This document shows, in pieces, positions 53,261-61,352 of a stretch of DNA of 64,000 nucleotides (position 1 is its first letter; each line of letters begins with the position of its first letter). A program made the position numbers and the translations under genes. The notes below the pieces were generated by a model. It saw nothing but the letters and a program-made list of their open reading frames with translations. It was not told the DNA's origin and did no database searches. The stretch is from Rothia mucilaginosa (GTDB lineage Bacteria > Actinomycetota > Actinomycetes > Actinomycetales > Micrococcaceae): assembly GCF_019334805.1 (NCBI RefSeq), contig NZ_CP079822.1, positions 930,001 through 994,000 on the forward strand. The letters are read 5' to 3'.

Positions 53261-53333
53261 TACCCCCAACGGGATTTGAACCCGTGCTACCGCCGTGAAA
53301 GGGCGGCGTCCTAGGCCGCTAGACGATGGGGGC
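53261..53333 (-). tRNA. tRNA-Glu (TTC)
   Basis: 73 nt. The acceptor GCCCCCA pairs with TGGGGGT (including a G-U closing pair), discriminator A. The anticodon loop CTTTCAC gives TTC. First gene of the cluster on the minus strand. Confidence 0.93.
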
Positions 53334-54102
53334 CTAGTCGATCGAACAGGTTCAGTTTTCTTCATCCCGTCGTTCGAACCTCCACTAGTCTATGACAGGT
53401 TTGCGGAGGCGCGCAAACCGTTTTGTTCGATTTTGCCCGATTTTGACCCCCATTTTCGACCATTTATTGCCTGGCACATATGCGTTTAAGCTTGTCAATG
53501 ATGATTCAGAAAAACTTCAAAAAATTTTAAAATTTCTTCACAACACCCCACATCAGGGGCTTTTGGAGGGGCTTGAGCAGCTTTTGGGTGCCCGCAGAGG
53601 CTTCGAGGAAGCCCTATTTTCCACTCTGATTTCCACAGATTTTCTTCAGAATCTTCCAAAATTTTGTTCCGAAGATGCCCGAAGAGAGTCCGAAGGTCCT
53701 TGAACAGCCCTTCGCAAGAGTTCCAAAAATCCGCCACCCCCTCTCACTCACCTCACGGCAGCCTAAACGCGCGCAAAATATCTCCAAAAATTTTCAGTAA
53801 TTTCTACAGCGCCTATATAAGGTGCACAAGCAAGCACCACCCAGCAGGCACAGCCCAGCTTCACCCCCCCCCGGGGGGGGGAGCCCAAAAAATGTGCCGT
53901 GCAAAGCAACTACCCGTCAAGATGCACCAAAATGAAAATATTCACTCCCGGGAATACAATAAAACGGCTTGTCAGATGCGTATTTTTCTCTTTGTGCAAG
54001 TAAATATCGAATTATGACAACACAGAAATATAAAGATTTGATAAACCTCTAGCGATTGACAAGGAGAGATGAAAGCCAGCTGAAAATACCCCCTGAACTG
54101 GC
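53334..54102. other. Gene-poor AT-rich region after the tRNA cluster
   Basis: Frames at 53392-53703 (plus) and 53495-53737 (minus) overlap each other, lack ribosome binding sites and resemble no family. Repeated AAAATTTT-like tracts and a short hairpin AGGCTTC-GAG-GAAGCCT near 53600 are visible. A C9G9 run lies at 53864-53881. This may be decayed DNA or an old integration region beside tRNAs, but no attachment repeat or integrase was found. Confidence 0.5.
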
Positions 54103-54132
54103 TTGAAGCCCCCTCTTTGAGCACCGTACTAT
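54103..54132 (+). promoter_or_regulatory. Candidate promoter of the small secreted protein
   Basis: TTGAAG (54103-54108) and TACTAT (54127-54132) are 18 bp apart. Downstream, CACTTCCGGA occurs twice (54147-54156 and 54173-54182), 26 bp apart, in the untranslated leader. Confidence 0.5.
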
Positions 54133-54250
54133 AGAGGGCGTGAGGTCACTTCCGGACCTTGCAGCACGGGGCCACTTCCGGAGCCCCAGACGTAAAGTCA
54201 CCGCACATTACGGCACCGATAAACCGAATAGAGATCCGAAGGGGGATCCA

Positions 54251-54832
54251 GTGTCCGCAACGATGAACCGTCGCACGGCATTCCGTGCGCTTGGCGTAGG
54301 CACCGCAACCGTCGCTCTCGGCTGTGCAGTTGCACCCGCAGCGCAGGCACAGCAGATGGCACACCCGCAGAAGGCAATGACTGCCGACCAGCAGCTCAAG
54401 CTGATTCTGCGCCGCCTCGAGCAGGTGCCTGCCCGTTTGAAGTATGCGAAGCCTGGATCCTCCAACCGCGTTAATAGCGGCATTGAGAGCGCACTGGGCA
54501 ACCTGACCACCGTCCAGGGCACTGACGCAGGCCGTCAGATTGCAAGCGCCAAGGCCGCTGTCCGCAAGTCTGATGGACGCGCCCACGCAGCGCTCTCCCC
54601 CGTTGGTGTTATTGCCTGCGTTGTCAGTATTGCAAAGTTTGTCATTCAGCTGGGCATCGCCATTTACAAGCTTATTAAGGCACTCGTTAACGCCTTCAAG
54701 CAGTGGAAGACCTTCAAGAACATCGTGAAGGCCGTCATTTCTGGTGAAGTCCGCAAGAAGCTGGGTACTGAGACTGAAACCGTACTCAAGGCCATTTTGG
54801 GCATTGAGGACGTCCTCAAAAAGTGTGCATAG
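54251..54832 (+). CDS. Small secreted cationic protein of unknown function
   Basis: A protein of 193 residues from GTG 54251, with GAAGGGGG just upstream; the frame is open to 54140. The N-terminus (NRRTAFRALGVGTATVALGC) is a Tat- or Sec-type signal, likely cut after APAAQA. The mature part is rich in Lys/Arg. It contains a helical hydrophobic-cationic block, SPVGVIACVVSIAKFVIQLG followed by AIYKLIKALVNAFKQWKTFK, and ends EDVLKKCA. Two cysteines remain in the mature chain. The pattern would suit a membrane-active or surface-binding peptide, but no family is recognised. It stands alone. Confidence 0.65.
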   Translation: MSATMNRRTAFRALGVGTATVALGCAVAPAAQAQQMAHPQKAMTADQQLKLILRRLEQVPARLKYAKPGSSNRVNSGIESALGNLTTVQGTDAGRQIASAKAAVRKSDGRAHAALSPVGVIACVVSIAKFVIQLGIAIYKLIKALVNAFKQWKTFKNIVKAVISGEVRKKLGTETETVLKAILGIEDVLKKCA

Positions 54833-54997
54833 TCTACACACCGTACGGCTATGCGCTTGTTTAGAGAGCTAATCTTGGTGTTTCTTTAGCTTTCTAGACC
54901 CCGTTAAGGGATGCGCCGCACGTAGAGTCACTGCATGGGCTCGCTGCGCGTCCGGGTAGCCGGAGGGTATGTCCTCGAGTGTCTTCGGCACCTACCC

Positions 54998-55040
54998 AAC
55001 CCACCCCGCATAACCTCATGGTGCGGGGTGGGTTTCTTTA
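54998..55040 (+). terminator. Strong terminator downstream of the secreted-protein gene
   Basis: AACCCACCCCGCA pairs perfectly with TGCGGGGTGGGTT, followed by TCTTTAA. It lies about 165 bp after the stop, leaving a GC-rich 54895-54997 stretch that might be a long 3' UTR or a separate small RNA. Confidence 0.85.
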
Positions 55041-55127
55041 ACCGCTCTTTCGGCCGCTCCTCCGGACGAGCGCTTCTCGGGCTTCCTCCCTGACGCTCCC
55101 CTCCCCCGCTTCCTTATATATAGACAA

Positions 55128-55166
55128 AAATCGACCCCGCACCGGCTCACGGTACGGGGTCGATTT
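55128..55166 (-). terminator. Terminator after fprA
   Basis: AAATCGACCCCG pairs with CGGGGTCGATTT, and on the minus strand it is followed by TTGTC. It lies 28 bp past the fprA stop. Confidence 0.82.
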
Positions 55167-55193
55167 CTATGCTCTACGTACTACACGTAAGGA

Positions 55194-56597
55194 TTACTCA
55201 CCGCGGGAGATGTTAATCATCTCGTCGCGATCCACAACCTTCACGCGGGCGCGAGGCTCACCGGCTGCATCCTTAGATGCTGCGCCCAGTGCCTTCTCGT
55301 GATCGTCCAGGCGGTGCCAGCCTTCCCAGGTGGTGTACTTGATACCCTTGGAGTCCAGGTATGCGCTGAATGCCTCTGCGTCCGGCTCGGTTGCGGTGTA
55401 GAGGTTCTCGCGGTCCTCGAGCAGGTGGGTGATGGTTTCGAGTGCGTCCGACTTGGTGGAGCCAATCAGGCCGACGGGGCCGCGCTTAATCCAACCGGAT
55501 GCGTACAGGCCGGGAACGACCTCGCCGTTCTCGTCCACGACGCGACCCTCAACGTTGGTGATGACGCCGCGCTTGTCGTCGTAACCGATTTCGGGCAGTT
55601 CGGAACCGAAGTAGCCGATTGCACGGTAGACGGCCTGTACGGGGTAGTCCACGTACTCGCCGGTGCCGATGATGCCGCCGTTGCCGTCGAGCTTGTTGCG
55701 TTCCATGCGCAGGCCCACGACCTTGCCGTCTTCGCCGAGGATTTCGTGCGGGGACTGCAGGAAGTGCAGGTGCAGGCGGCGGGATGCGGTCTGCTCGTTG
55801 TTCTTCTGGTCTTCCAGCCAGCCGCGCAGGGTCTTCATCATGACCTTGGTCTGGGCGTTCTTCTCCATTGCTTCCTCGGAAGCCTCGTCGAACTGGAAGT
55901 CCTCTTCGTACAGGACGATGTCCACGTCGCGGGAGTGTGCGAGTTCGCGCAGCTCGAGCGGGGTGAACTTCATCTGTGCGGGGCCGCGGCGACCGAAGAC
56001 GTGCACGTCGGTCACGGGGGAAGCCTTCAGGCCCTGGTAGACGTTGTCGGGGATTTCGGTGACGAGCAGGTCGTCAGCGTGCTTGGAGAGGATGCGGGAG
56101 ACGTCCAGGGCGACGTTGCCGTTACCGAGCACTGCAACCTGCTCAGCTTCGAGCGGCCAGGTGCGGGGGTAGTCGGGGTGGCCGTCGTACCAGGAGACGA
56201 AGTCTGCTGCGCCGTAGGAGCCGTCCAGGTCGATGCCCTTAATGTTCAGGGGTGCATCGAAAATCGCGCCGGTTGCGAAGATGATGGCGTCGTAGTGTTC
56301 GCGCAGGTCGGCGAGGGTCAGGTCCTTGCCGTATTCGACGTTGCCGAAGAAACGGATGTCACCGCGGTCCAGGACCTTGTGCAGTGCGGTGATGATGCCC
56401 TTAATACGGGGGTGATCCGGTGCCACACCGTAGCGGATCAGGCCGAAGGGGGCGGGGTAGCGGTCGAAGATGTCGATGGCGACCTCAACGGCGCCGGTGC
56501 GGACCTCTTCAGACTTGGTGAGGATGTCGGCGGTGTAAATACCGGCGGGACCTGCACCAATAACGGCGACGCGCAGGGGGCGTGCTGCTTCAGACAC
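55194..56597 (-). CDS. fprA: Ferredoxin/flavodoxin-NADP reductase, FprA type
   Basis: A protein of 467 residues from the GTG at 56597, which has GAAAGGAAG ahead of it; the frame runs on to 56669 without a ribosome binding site. It resembles mycobacterial FprA and adrenodoxin reductase: FAD-binding VAVIGAGPAGIYTADIL, FGLIRYGVAPDHPRIK, the second nucleotide-binding VAVLGNGNVALDVSRIL, VFGRRGPAQMKFT, and YASGWIKRGPVGLIGSTKSDA. It moves electrons between NADPH and ferredoxins. It stands alone on the minus strand. Confidence 0.93.
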   Translation of the reverse strand: MSEAARPLRVAVIGAGPAGIYTADILTKSEEVRTGAVEVAIDIFDRYPAPFGLIRYGVAPDHPRIKGIITALHKVLDRGDIRFFGNVEYGKDLTLADLREHYDAIIFATGAIFDAPLNIKGIDLDGSYGAADFVSWYDGHPDYPRTWPLEAEQVAVLGNGNVALDVSRILSKHADDLLVTEIPDNVYQGLKASPVTDVHVFGRRGPAQMKFTPLELRELAHSRDVDIVLYEEDFQFDEASEEAMEKNAQTKVMMKTLRGWLEDQKNNEQTASRRLHLHFLQSPHEILGEDGKVVGLRMERNKLDGNGGIIGTGEYVDYPVQAVYRAIGYFGSELPEIGYDDKRGVITNVEGRVVDENGEVVPGLYASGWIKRGPVGLIGSTKSDALETITHLLEDRENLYTATEPDAEAFSAYLDSKGIKYTTWEGWHRLDDHEKALGAASKDAAGEPRARVKVVDRDEMINISRGE

Positions 56598-56872
56598 GAA
56601 AATCTTCCTTTCGAAGTTCACCGTCCGGCGCCCGGTGCGGCGCGAACAGGCGGTGAGCTTAGTGTTCACTTCCTGCCTATTTTACCGGGGATTGACGGGT
56701 GTTCGGGGGCTTATATGTCTTCGCCCACTAAATAGGACAATTTTCTGTCACCTAATCCGGGCGGCGCGGCACATCCCGCTCCGGGTGCCTCCGCGCGCAG
56801 CGAGCATAGAACTGCCCCACCCTCCGAGGTGCAGGAGGGCGAGGCAGGGTAACGAAGACTAGAAAGCAGGGA
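56598..56872. other. Intergenic region between fprA and the DUF2218 gene
   Basis: Nothing coding is seen. The fprA promoter should be here. Inverted CACCCTCC/GGAGGGCG sequences near 56817-56840 may form the end of the DUF2218 transcript. Confidence 0.4.
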
Positions 56873-57238
56873 CTAGGAGGCGGGTACCGCCTCGAAGGTT
56901 ACGACCAGTTCGTCACGCTCACCGAAGCGGACCAGGTGGCGATCCAGCACATCCGCCAGACCAGCAGCCAACTCGTCGCTTTCGGCGCGTACCTCCATGA
57001 TGAGTGCACCGTCGGCTTCGCGCAGGTCACCGTAGCCGCGGAAAATGCCGTCGCGGTTGAAGGTGAGGCGCAGACCGTCGGGCAGTTCTGCGGTGCCAAG
57101 CTTGCGACCCATGTGCGAGCCGAGCTGCTTAATGTATCGGGCGGGGCGGTCGGTTGCTACGACGGCGCGCTGGCGTACCGGCAGGGATTCTGCGGCGGGG
57201 TAATTCTCAGCGGTGTTTTCCTGGGGAGTTTCAGTCAC
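56873..57238 (-). CDS. DUF2218 domain protein, probably iron-regulated
   Basis: A protein of 121 residues from GTG 57238 with GAAGGA upstream. Residues about 24-117 match the DUF2218 pattern: VVATDRPARYIKQLGSHMGRK, LTFNRDGIFRGYGDL, and ELAAGLADVLDRHLVRFGER. Family members often occur with siderophore-interacting proteins, but their biochemical role is unknown. A DtxR/IdeR-like box lies 110 bp upstream, so repression by iron-loaded DtxR is likely. Confidence 0.82.
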   Translation of the reverse strand: MTETPQENTAENYPAAESLPVRQRAVVATDRPARYIKQLGSHMGRKLGTAELPDGLRLTFNRDGIFRGYGDLREADGALIMEVRAESDELAAGLADVLDRHLVRFGERDELVVTFEAVPAS

Positions 57239-57347
57239 GGTGGGTTCCTTCTCATCTATGCCGAATTCTCATCTATGCCGAAAAAGGCTCACCACACAGA
57301 ACCTGGCATCCGGCGACACTTTGTTTCACCTCGAATATAGCAGGTAC

Positions 57348-57366
57348 TTAGGGTTCGCTAACCTAA
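57348..57366 (-). promoter_or_regulatory. DtxR/IdeR iron box upstream of the DUF2218 gene
   Basis: TTAGGGTTCGCTAACCTAA matches the DtxR consensus TTAGGTTAGGCTAACCTAA at 16 of 19 positions by direct count. It sits between the end of the bacteriocin operon and the DUF2218 gene, near a minus-strand -10-like TATATT. Confidence 0.7.
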
Positions 57367-57416
57367 TATGTCATCGTTGTTCGCGCAGGGGCGATAAACA
57401 ACCGTTCTTTACGCAC

Positions 57417-57866
57417 CTACCTCTTGAGCTTAATCTCAGCAGCAGCACCCAAATGTGCCGAAGTCACCGCATCATTCAAACGCTTAAAATCCGACCGGTC
57501 AGTGTACGTAATCGTCAAAACAGCCTTCTGCCCATCACACAGAAGAGTCTGGGAGAACTCAACATTCTTCGCAGCCGAACGAATAGCATTAAGCTCTTCA
57601 GTCCGCGCAAGAGCTTGCTGCACATCCTCCGGTGAAGAAGCTGTTGCACAAGCTGGTGTAGTGGTCGAATACTCATTCAGCCATGGCTCAAAAGCCCCGC
57701 CCCAGTACAGGCCCAGAAGAGCGCCAACAAACACCACGCAAGATACTAGAACGCCCACCACTTTTCGCGGCAGGTGCCGCAATCCGTTTTTTCGAGGGGT
57801 GTCGCCTCCTGAATTTTCCGGCACACGATCATACTCGTCACGAGCTAGGGGGCTCCTTGTCGTCAT
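57417..57866 (-). CDS. Small membrane-anchored protein of the bacteriocin operon
   Basis: A protein of 149 residues, not recognised. A basic cytoplasmic N-terminus (to about 35) is followed by one membrane segment (VVGVLVSCVVFVGALLGLYW) and an outside domain of about 90 residues with Cys73 and Cys110. Its ATG overlaps the stop of the ABC ATPase gene by 4 bp, so it belongs to the same operon. Being membrane-bound with an external domain, it is a candidate immunity or accessory export protein; that is inference from position only. Confidence 0.75.
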   Translation of the reverse strand: MTTRSPLARDEYDRVPENSGGDTPRKNGLRHLPRKVVGVLVSCVVFVGALLGLYWGGAFEPWLNEYSTTTPACATASSPEDVQQALARTEELNAIRSAAKNVEFSQTLLCDGQKAVLTITYTDRSDFKRLNDAVTSAHLGAAAEIKLKR

Positions 57867-58612
57867 GATTTATTCTCCTTCCGATGAGAATTTACATTTA
57901 CATCCACTAATCCCGAATCGGGAATTCTGGTAGGGGCTTCAAGACGGCATAGCCTATCGCAGGCGGTCATCATATCTGCATCATGAGTCGCCACGATAAC
58001 TGTGGCTCCACGCCGAGCAGCAGAGCTCAACAGCTCCACAACCAATGCCCGGTTCTCAGCATCAAGACTTGCCGTCGGCTCATCCGCAAAAATGTAGCGC
58101 ACACCCTTGTGGATTGCCCGAGCGATACCCACCCTCTGCTTCTCACCACCACTCAGCAGGGCAGCCGAAGTACGTTCCTTCCCTTCAAGACCAATGACGT
58201 TCAAAAGCTCGCGGCTCTCATCCGTAATACGAGCACGACCAAAGGTCTTACGATCAAGCAGAATATTCTCGATAACGCTCCATTCCTCAATAATTCCGTA
58301 ATCCTGAAAAACGAAGGAAGCTTCATCAGCCCAGAACGCAAGACGCTCCTTCTCACGAGCACGTTCCATATGCCGACCCCCAATAACAACCTCACCCTCA
58401 TGAGGCGGCATCAGCAGACCCAACACATTCAAAAGCGTCGTTTTACCGCATCCGCTCGGACCCACAATGCCAGTCACTTCCCCCGCATATGCCTCAAAGT
58501 GAGGACTCTGGAGAATGGGCTGCCCCTGCGCATACACCACAATGTCGCGGGAGGCGATAGTTACCTCAGGATGTTCCACATTGCCAGAGGGATAAACAGT
58601 ATTCCTCATCAT
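57863..58612 (-). CDS. Bacteriocin-associated ABC transporter ATPase (lactococcin 972 group)
   Basis: A protein of 249 residues. Walker A GPSGCGKTT (51-59), the Q-loop in SFVFQDYGIIEEWSVIENIL, the signature LLSGGEKQRVGIARAI and Walker B IFADEPTASLD are all present. The FQDYGII and ENILL stretch resembles ATPases found with lactococcin-972-type bacteriocins. It starts 6 bp after the large permease gene and overlaps the small membrane-protein gene. It probably powers export of, or self-protection from, the bacteriocin encoded upstream. Confidence 0.88.
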   Translation of the reverse strand: MMRNTVYPSGNVEHPEVTIASRDIVVYAQGQPILQSPHFEAYAGEVTGIVGPSGCGKTTLLNVLGLLMPPHEGEVVIGGRHMERAREKERLAFWADEASFVFQDYGIIEEWSVIENILLDRKTFGRARITDESRELLNVIGLEGKERTSAALLSGGEKQRVGIARAIHKGVRYIFADEPTASLDAENRALVVELLSSAARRGATVIVATHDADMMTACDRLCRLEAPTRIPDSGLVDVNVNSHRKENKS

Positions 58613-58618
58613 TCACTC

Positions 58619-60589
58619 CTATACGTGACGACGGTGAACCGTCGCGGTGAAGATACGGCTAAAACTCAGTCTCAGCACCAACGCCAGAATAGTGCCGTAC
58701 AACAGCGGTGCCGCCATCGCTGAAAAGGCGTACTCTGCTCCCTGCACCAGAAGAAGTACCAACCCAGCAGCAGAGCAAAGGCACACAATGCAGGCTTCCT
58801 TCAGAAGGTACCCACTAAAAATTGTTCTGAGAGGCAGACCAGCAGTACGTAAAACAAAATCATTACGAGCACGAGCCGCAAGGGTAATGTACGTATTAAT
58901 TGCTGTGCCAATAATGAGTGCCGCACAGAGAATTGCTAGGCCCACTAGATGCGCAACATACTGGTTACGTTCCAGCTGCGCGATGTAAAGGTGTTCCTCT
59001 CCCGCGCGGTCCACAGAAAGTAGGGTCTGCCCAATTTCCTCAGCGTTGTAGGCAGCCCGTACAGACGCAGGCTGAGAGACCATGACGTTACCGGTAGTCA
59101 AGGCCGCAGAAATAAAGGAAGGTTGTAGATTCTGCGTCGCCGATTCGGTTACCACAAGAACAGGCTTTTTATAGTTCAGAAGCCGTGAATCCTGAGAGCT
59201 CAAAGCAGGCACCTTTACCCCCGACGAGTTGGTTTTATCCTCCACAGTGAGCAGAGTAAATCCGCGATCCTCCCGGTCTTTCTGGTGGAAAGAATACTCT
59301 GCACGCAAAGACTGAGATCCAGGGAAGTTGCTATCCTCAACGTTCTTGAACGACAAGCCAAGACGTTGCTGAAGAAGGTCCACATAGGCGCGGTTCACCA
59401 TAAGAGCACCATCGTATCCGCTACCCTCCAAACCCTTAACGTTTTCCAACGCATAGGACAAGAGGACACCGTTCCGTGATTCAAGAGAACCTAAAGCACG
59501 CACTGTAGCCTGGTCGTAGGAGGCGAGCGCCTGTTCATCCCGTATCGTCGCTTCAGGCACGTTCACCCGTAAGGTGTACTGGTCAGAAAGAAGAGACCAG
59601 CCAGCCGCCGAATCACTCCTACCCAAACTCACTTGAGCGCTTGAGACCAGACCCGGAATAGTGCACGCCACTAAAACCACCACAGCATACTTAGCGATTG
59701 CACTCGGAACTGTAAAACGTCGATACGCCGGTTCCCTACGTCCCACAGCAGTAATACTCGGCCAAGTCATGAGGTTGATAAGCAGGAGAGCAACCAGCAT
59801 GAGAACGGTAAACACGGCAAAGATCAGTGCCGTAACCCCCATCAGTTGAGGAAGATGCGCCACGCCGTACACGAACCCCTCTACGCATCCCATGCACAAT
59901 GCTGTTACCACTGCAGGAGGTAACGCCAGGAGCAGGAGGTCTTGTACATCCCTTCGCTGCAGACGCTGCGGGGAGTATCCGTTCAGAAGCAGAATATTCT
60001 GAGTTCGCGAACGGACCGACAACCACCCCATGATTGCGGTACAGAAGAGCACAGCGAGGCAGATAAGGCTCGTCAGAGAGCCCGAAGAAGTAACTGCCCC
60101 GTAGACAACACGCACTGGGTTAACGGAGGTAACTTTAACATCCATGCCTTGTTCACGGGCAAGGTTTTCAAAAGCACGCACAAATTCTTGGCTACCCGCT
60201 AGCGCGTATTGGCCGTCAAGCGAAGAATCCCCAAGTGCTCGTGACGGATATTTTTTCCCGTGCTTATCCGGGTCGAACCAATCAATAGTTTCACCGTCAG
60301 AGCTCAGTGAATTCGCCCCAAACACGTAGACGGATTTTCCGTGCCAGAAATCTTCGGGGTCGGCGACCACCTTGAGTAGCTGGGCACCATCGGCAGCGTA
60401 GCGATCCACCAGAGTATCAAAGTTCTGAATCAGCTCAGACTTAGACTGTTGCGAAGCACGGAGAGAAAGCTGTGCCTGCGCATTGGTACCCAGAGGAGCC
60501 TGCGTCTCCAGGACAGAGATGAGGGCGCTACCCAGCAGAAAGGTCAGAACCGTGCACAATACTGCGCACACTCTCAGAGCATTTTTCAT
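58619..60589 (-). CDS. Bacteriocin-associated integral membrane protein (DUF1430-like)
   Basis: A protein of 656 residues with the FtsX-like layout typical of lactococcin-972 loci. One N-terminal helix (VCAVLCTVLTFLLGSALISV) is followed by an external domain of about 150 residues, three helices in the middle (around LICLAVLFCTAIMGWLSV to VLMLVALLLINLMTW), a second external domain, and three C-terminal helices. It partners the adjacent ATPase. Expected roles from homologous loci are immunity or transport. It is preceded by a hairpin separating it from the bacteriocin gene. Confidence 0.82.
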   Translation of the reverse strand: MKNALRVCAVLCTVLTFLLGSALISVLETQAPLGTNAQAQLSLRASQQSKSELIQNFDTLVDRYAADGAQLLKVVADPEDFWHGKSVYVFGANSLSSDGETIDWFDPDKHGKKYPSRALGDSSLDGQYALAGSQEFVRAFENLAREQGMDVKVTSVNPVRVVYGAVTSSGSLTSLICLAVLFCTAIMGWLSVRSRTQNILLLNGYSPQRLQRRDVQDLLLLALPPAVVTALCMGCVEGFVYGVAHLPQLMGVTALIFAVFTVLMLVALLLINLMTWPSITAVGRREPAYRRFTVPSAIAKYAVVVLVACTIPGLVSSAQVSLGRSDSAAGWSLLSDQYTLRVNVPEATIRDEQALASYDQATVRALGSLESRNGVLLSYALENVKGLEGSGYDGALMVNRAYVDLLQQRLGLSFKNVEDSNFPGSQSLRAEYSFHQKDREDRGFTLLTVEDKTNSSGVKVPALSSQDSRLLNYKKPVLVVTESATQNLQPSFISAALTTGNVMVSQPASVRAAYNAEEIGQTLLSVDRAGEEHLYIAQLERNQYVAHLVGLAILCAALIIGTAINTYITLAARARNDFVLRTAGLPLRTIFSGYLLKEACIVCLCSAAGLVLLLVQGAEYAFSAMAAPLLYGTILALVLRLSFSRIFTATVHRRHV

Positions 60590-60623
60590 CGTTGAACTCC
60601 GGTAACTGACGTAATTTTGTACA

Positions 60624-60654
60624 GTGGGCGGACGCTTTTACAGCGCCCGCCCAC
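60624..60654 (-). terminator. Attenuating hairpin between the bacteriocin and transporter genes
   Basis: GTGGGCGGACGC pairs with GCGCCCGCCCAC over a 7-nt loop with one wobble pair. No T-run follows on the minus strand (TGTACAAAAT), so it may be leaky, giving more bacteriocin than transporter mRNA, or protect the short transcript from decay. Confidence 0.65.
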
Positions 60655-60678
60655 GTATCCGTTTATGTGCCTACAGGT

Positions 60679-60993
60679 TTAGCAGACACGGTAGTGATAG
60701 GAAGGGTGATGGTACAAGAACAAATTTCCCCAGGTCCATTTCGATGCCCGAGAAGTTTCACCAGCACGAGTATCTACGGAGCGGACAGTCCCGACCACAG
60801 TAGTAACAGTAGAACCATGACAACGATCGTTATGGTGATAATCAGAGAAGGCACGGTTACCGACCCACTCAACCCCATAATTCCAATCGCCGCCCTCATG
60901 CGGCTTCTGAGTACCGGCCAGGGCGGCTGCCCCAACACCAGTTGCGAGTGCCCCCGACATGGCGAGCACAGCGAGTGATTTCATGACTTTCAT
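60679..60993 (-). CDS. Lactococcin 972-family bacteriocin precursor
   Basis: A protein of 104 residues. A signal peptide (KSLAVLAMSGALATGVGAAA) should be cut near residue 26. The mature part follows the lactococcin 972 pattern: HEGGDWNYGV, AFSDYHH, HGSTV, then RAGETSRASKWTWG and an aromatic C-terminus, YHYRVC. Lactococcin 972 is known to block septum formation by binding lipid II; the same action here is inferred. Two cysteines (Cys58 and the final Cys104) are unusual for the group and could form a disulfide. GAAAGG precedes the ATG. Followed by its transporter operon. Confidence 0.87.
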   Translation of the reverse strand: MKVMKSLAVLAMSGALATGVGAAALAGTQKPHEGGDWNYGVEWVGNRAFSDYHHNDRCHGSTVTTVVGTVRSVDTRAGETSRASKWTWGNLFLYHHPSYHYRVC

Positions 60994-61170
60994 AGTCTTA
61001 CCTTTCGGTAGAACTTTCCCCTTTGCAGGAAATATATTTTGCTCTTCCGTCCTGTGTGTGGTAACAATACTAGCACTACAGTGAAGAAAATAATATAGTT
61101 TTTCAGAATATTTAGATTTAAAACATATATTTTTTTACTAGTCAGCGGATTTTAGAGTTTTTACCCTGCC
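60994..61170. other. AT-rich divergent control region of the bacteriocin and azgA genes
   Basis: The run 61070-61140 is strikingly AT-rich compared with neighbours and should hold the divergent promoters. No single -35/-10 pair stands out. Confidence 0.4.
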
Positions 61171-61214
61171 TTAATCAGGCTTCCTGAACGAAAGCTGGGA
61201 ATTTCCTGGATTAA
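61171..61214 (+). promoter_or_regulatory. Structured leader element upstream of the first azgA gene
   Basis: TTAATCAGG (61171-61179) can pair with CCTGGATTAA (61205-61214, one bulged G), with an inner TTCC/GGAA stem. It precedes a terminator by about 40 nt. It does not resemble the purine riboswitch consensus. It may instead be a DNA operator. Confidence 0.35.
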
Positions 61215-61254
61215 CGCTTAGAGAAACTTTAACCGTAGAATATTTCGGTACAAC

Positions 61255-61294
61255 AGTGTCACCTCCCCAACACACCGGGAAGTGGCACTTTTTT
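61255..61294 (+). terminator. Terminator in the leader of the first azgA gene
   Basis: AGTGTCACCTCCC pairs with GGGAAGTGGCACT (one mismatch) and is followed by six Ts. No plus-strand gene lies upstream, so it is probably an attenuator for the purine permease gene. Confidence 0.75.
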
Positions 61295-61352
61295 ATGCGG
61301 GATCGGAACCCCGAACCCCGCCCCGACTATGAGTATCTACGGATTTTCACGA

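Noticed and set aside
53392..53737. Overlapping 80-100-codon frames in the gene-poor region after the tRNAs
   Set aside because: They overlap each other on opposite strands, lack ribosome binding sites and show no recognisable domain.
52973..54250. Integrated element beside the tRNA cluster
   Set aside because: No integrase, no duplicated tRNA 3' end and no direct repeats were found; the region is only gene-poor.
61100..61300. Purine riboswitch before the azgA gene
   Set aside because: The conserved purine aptamer loops and three-way junction sequence were not found; only generic stems and a terminator are visible.
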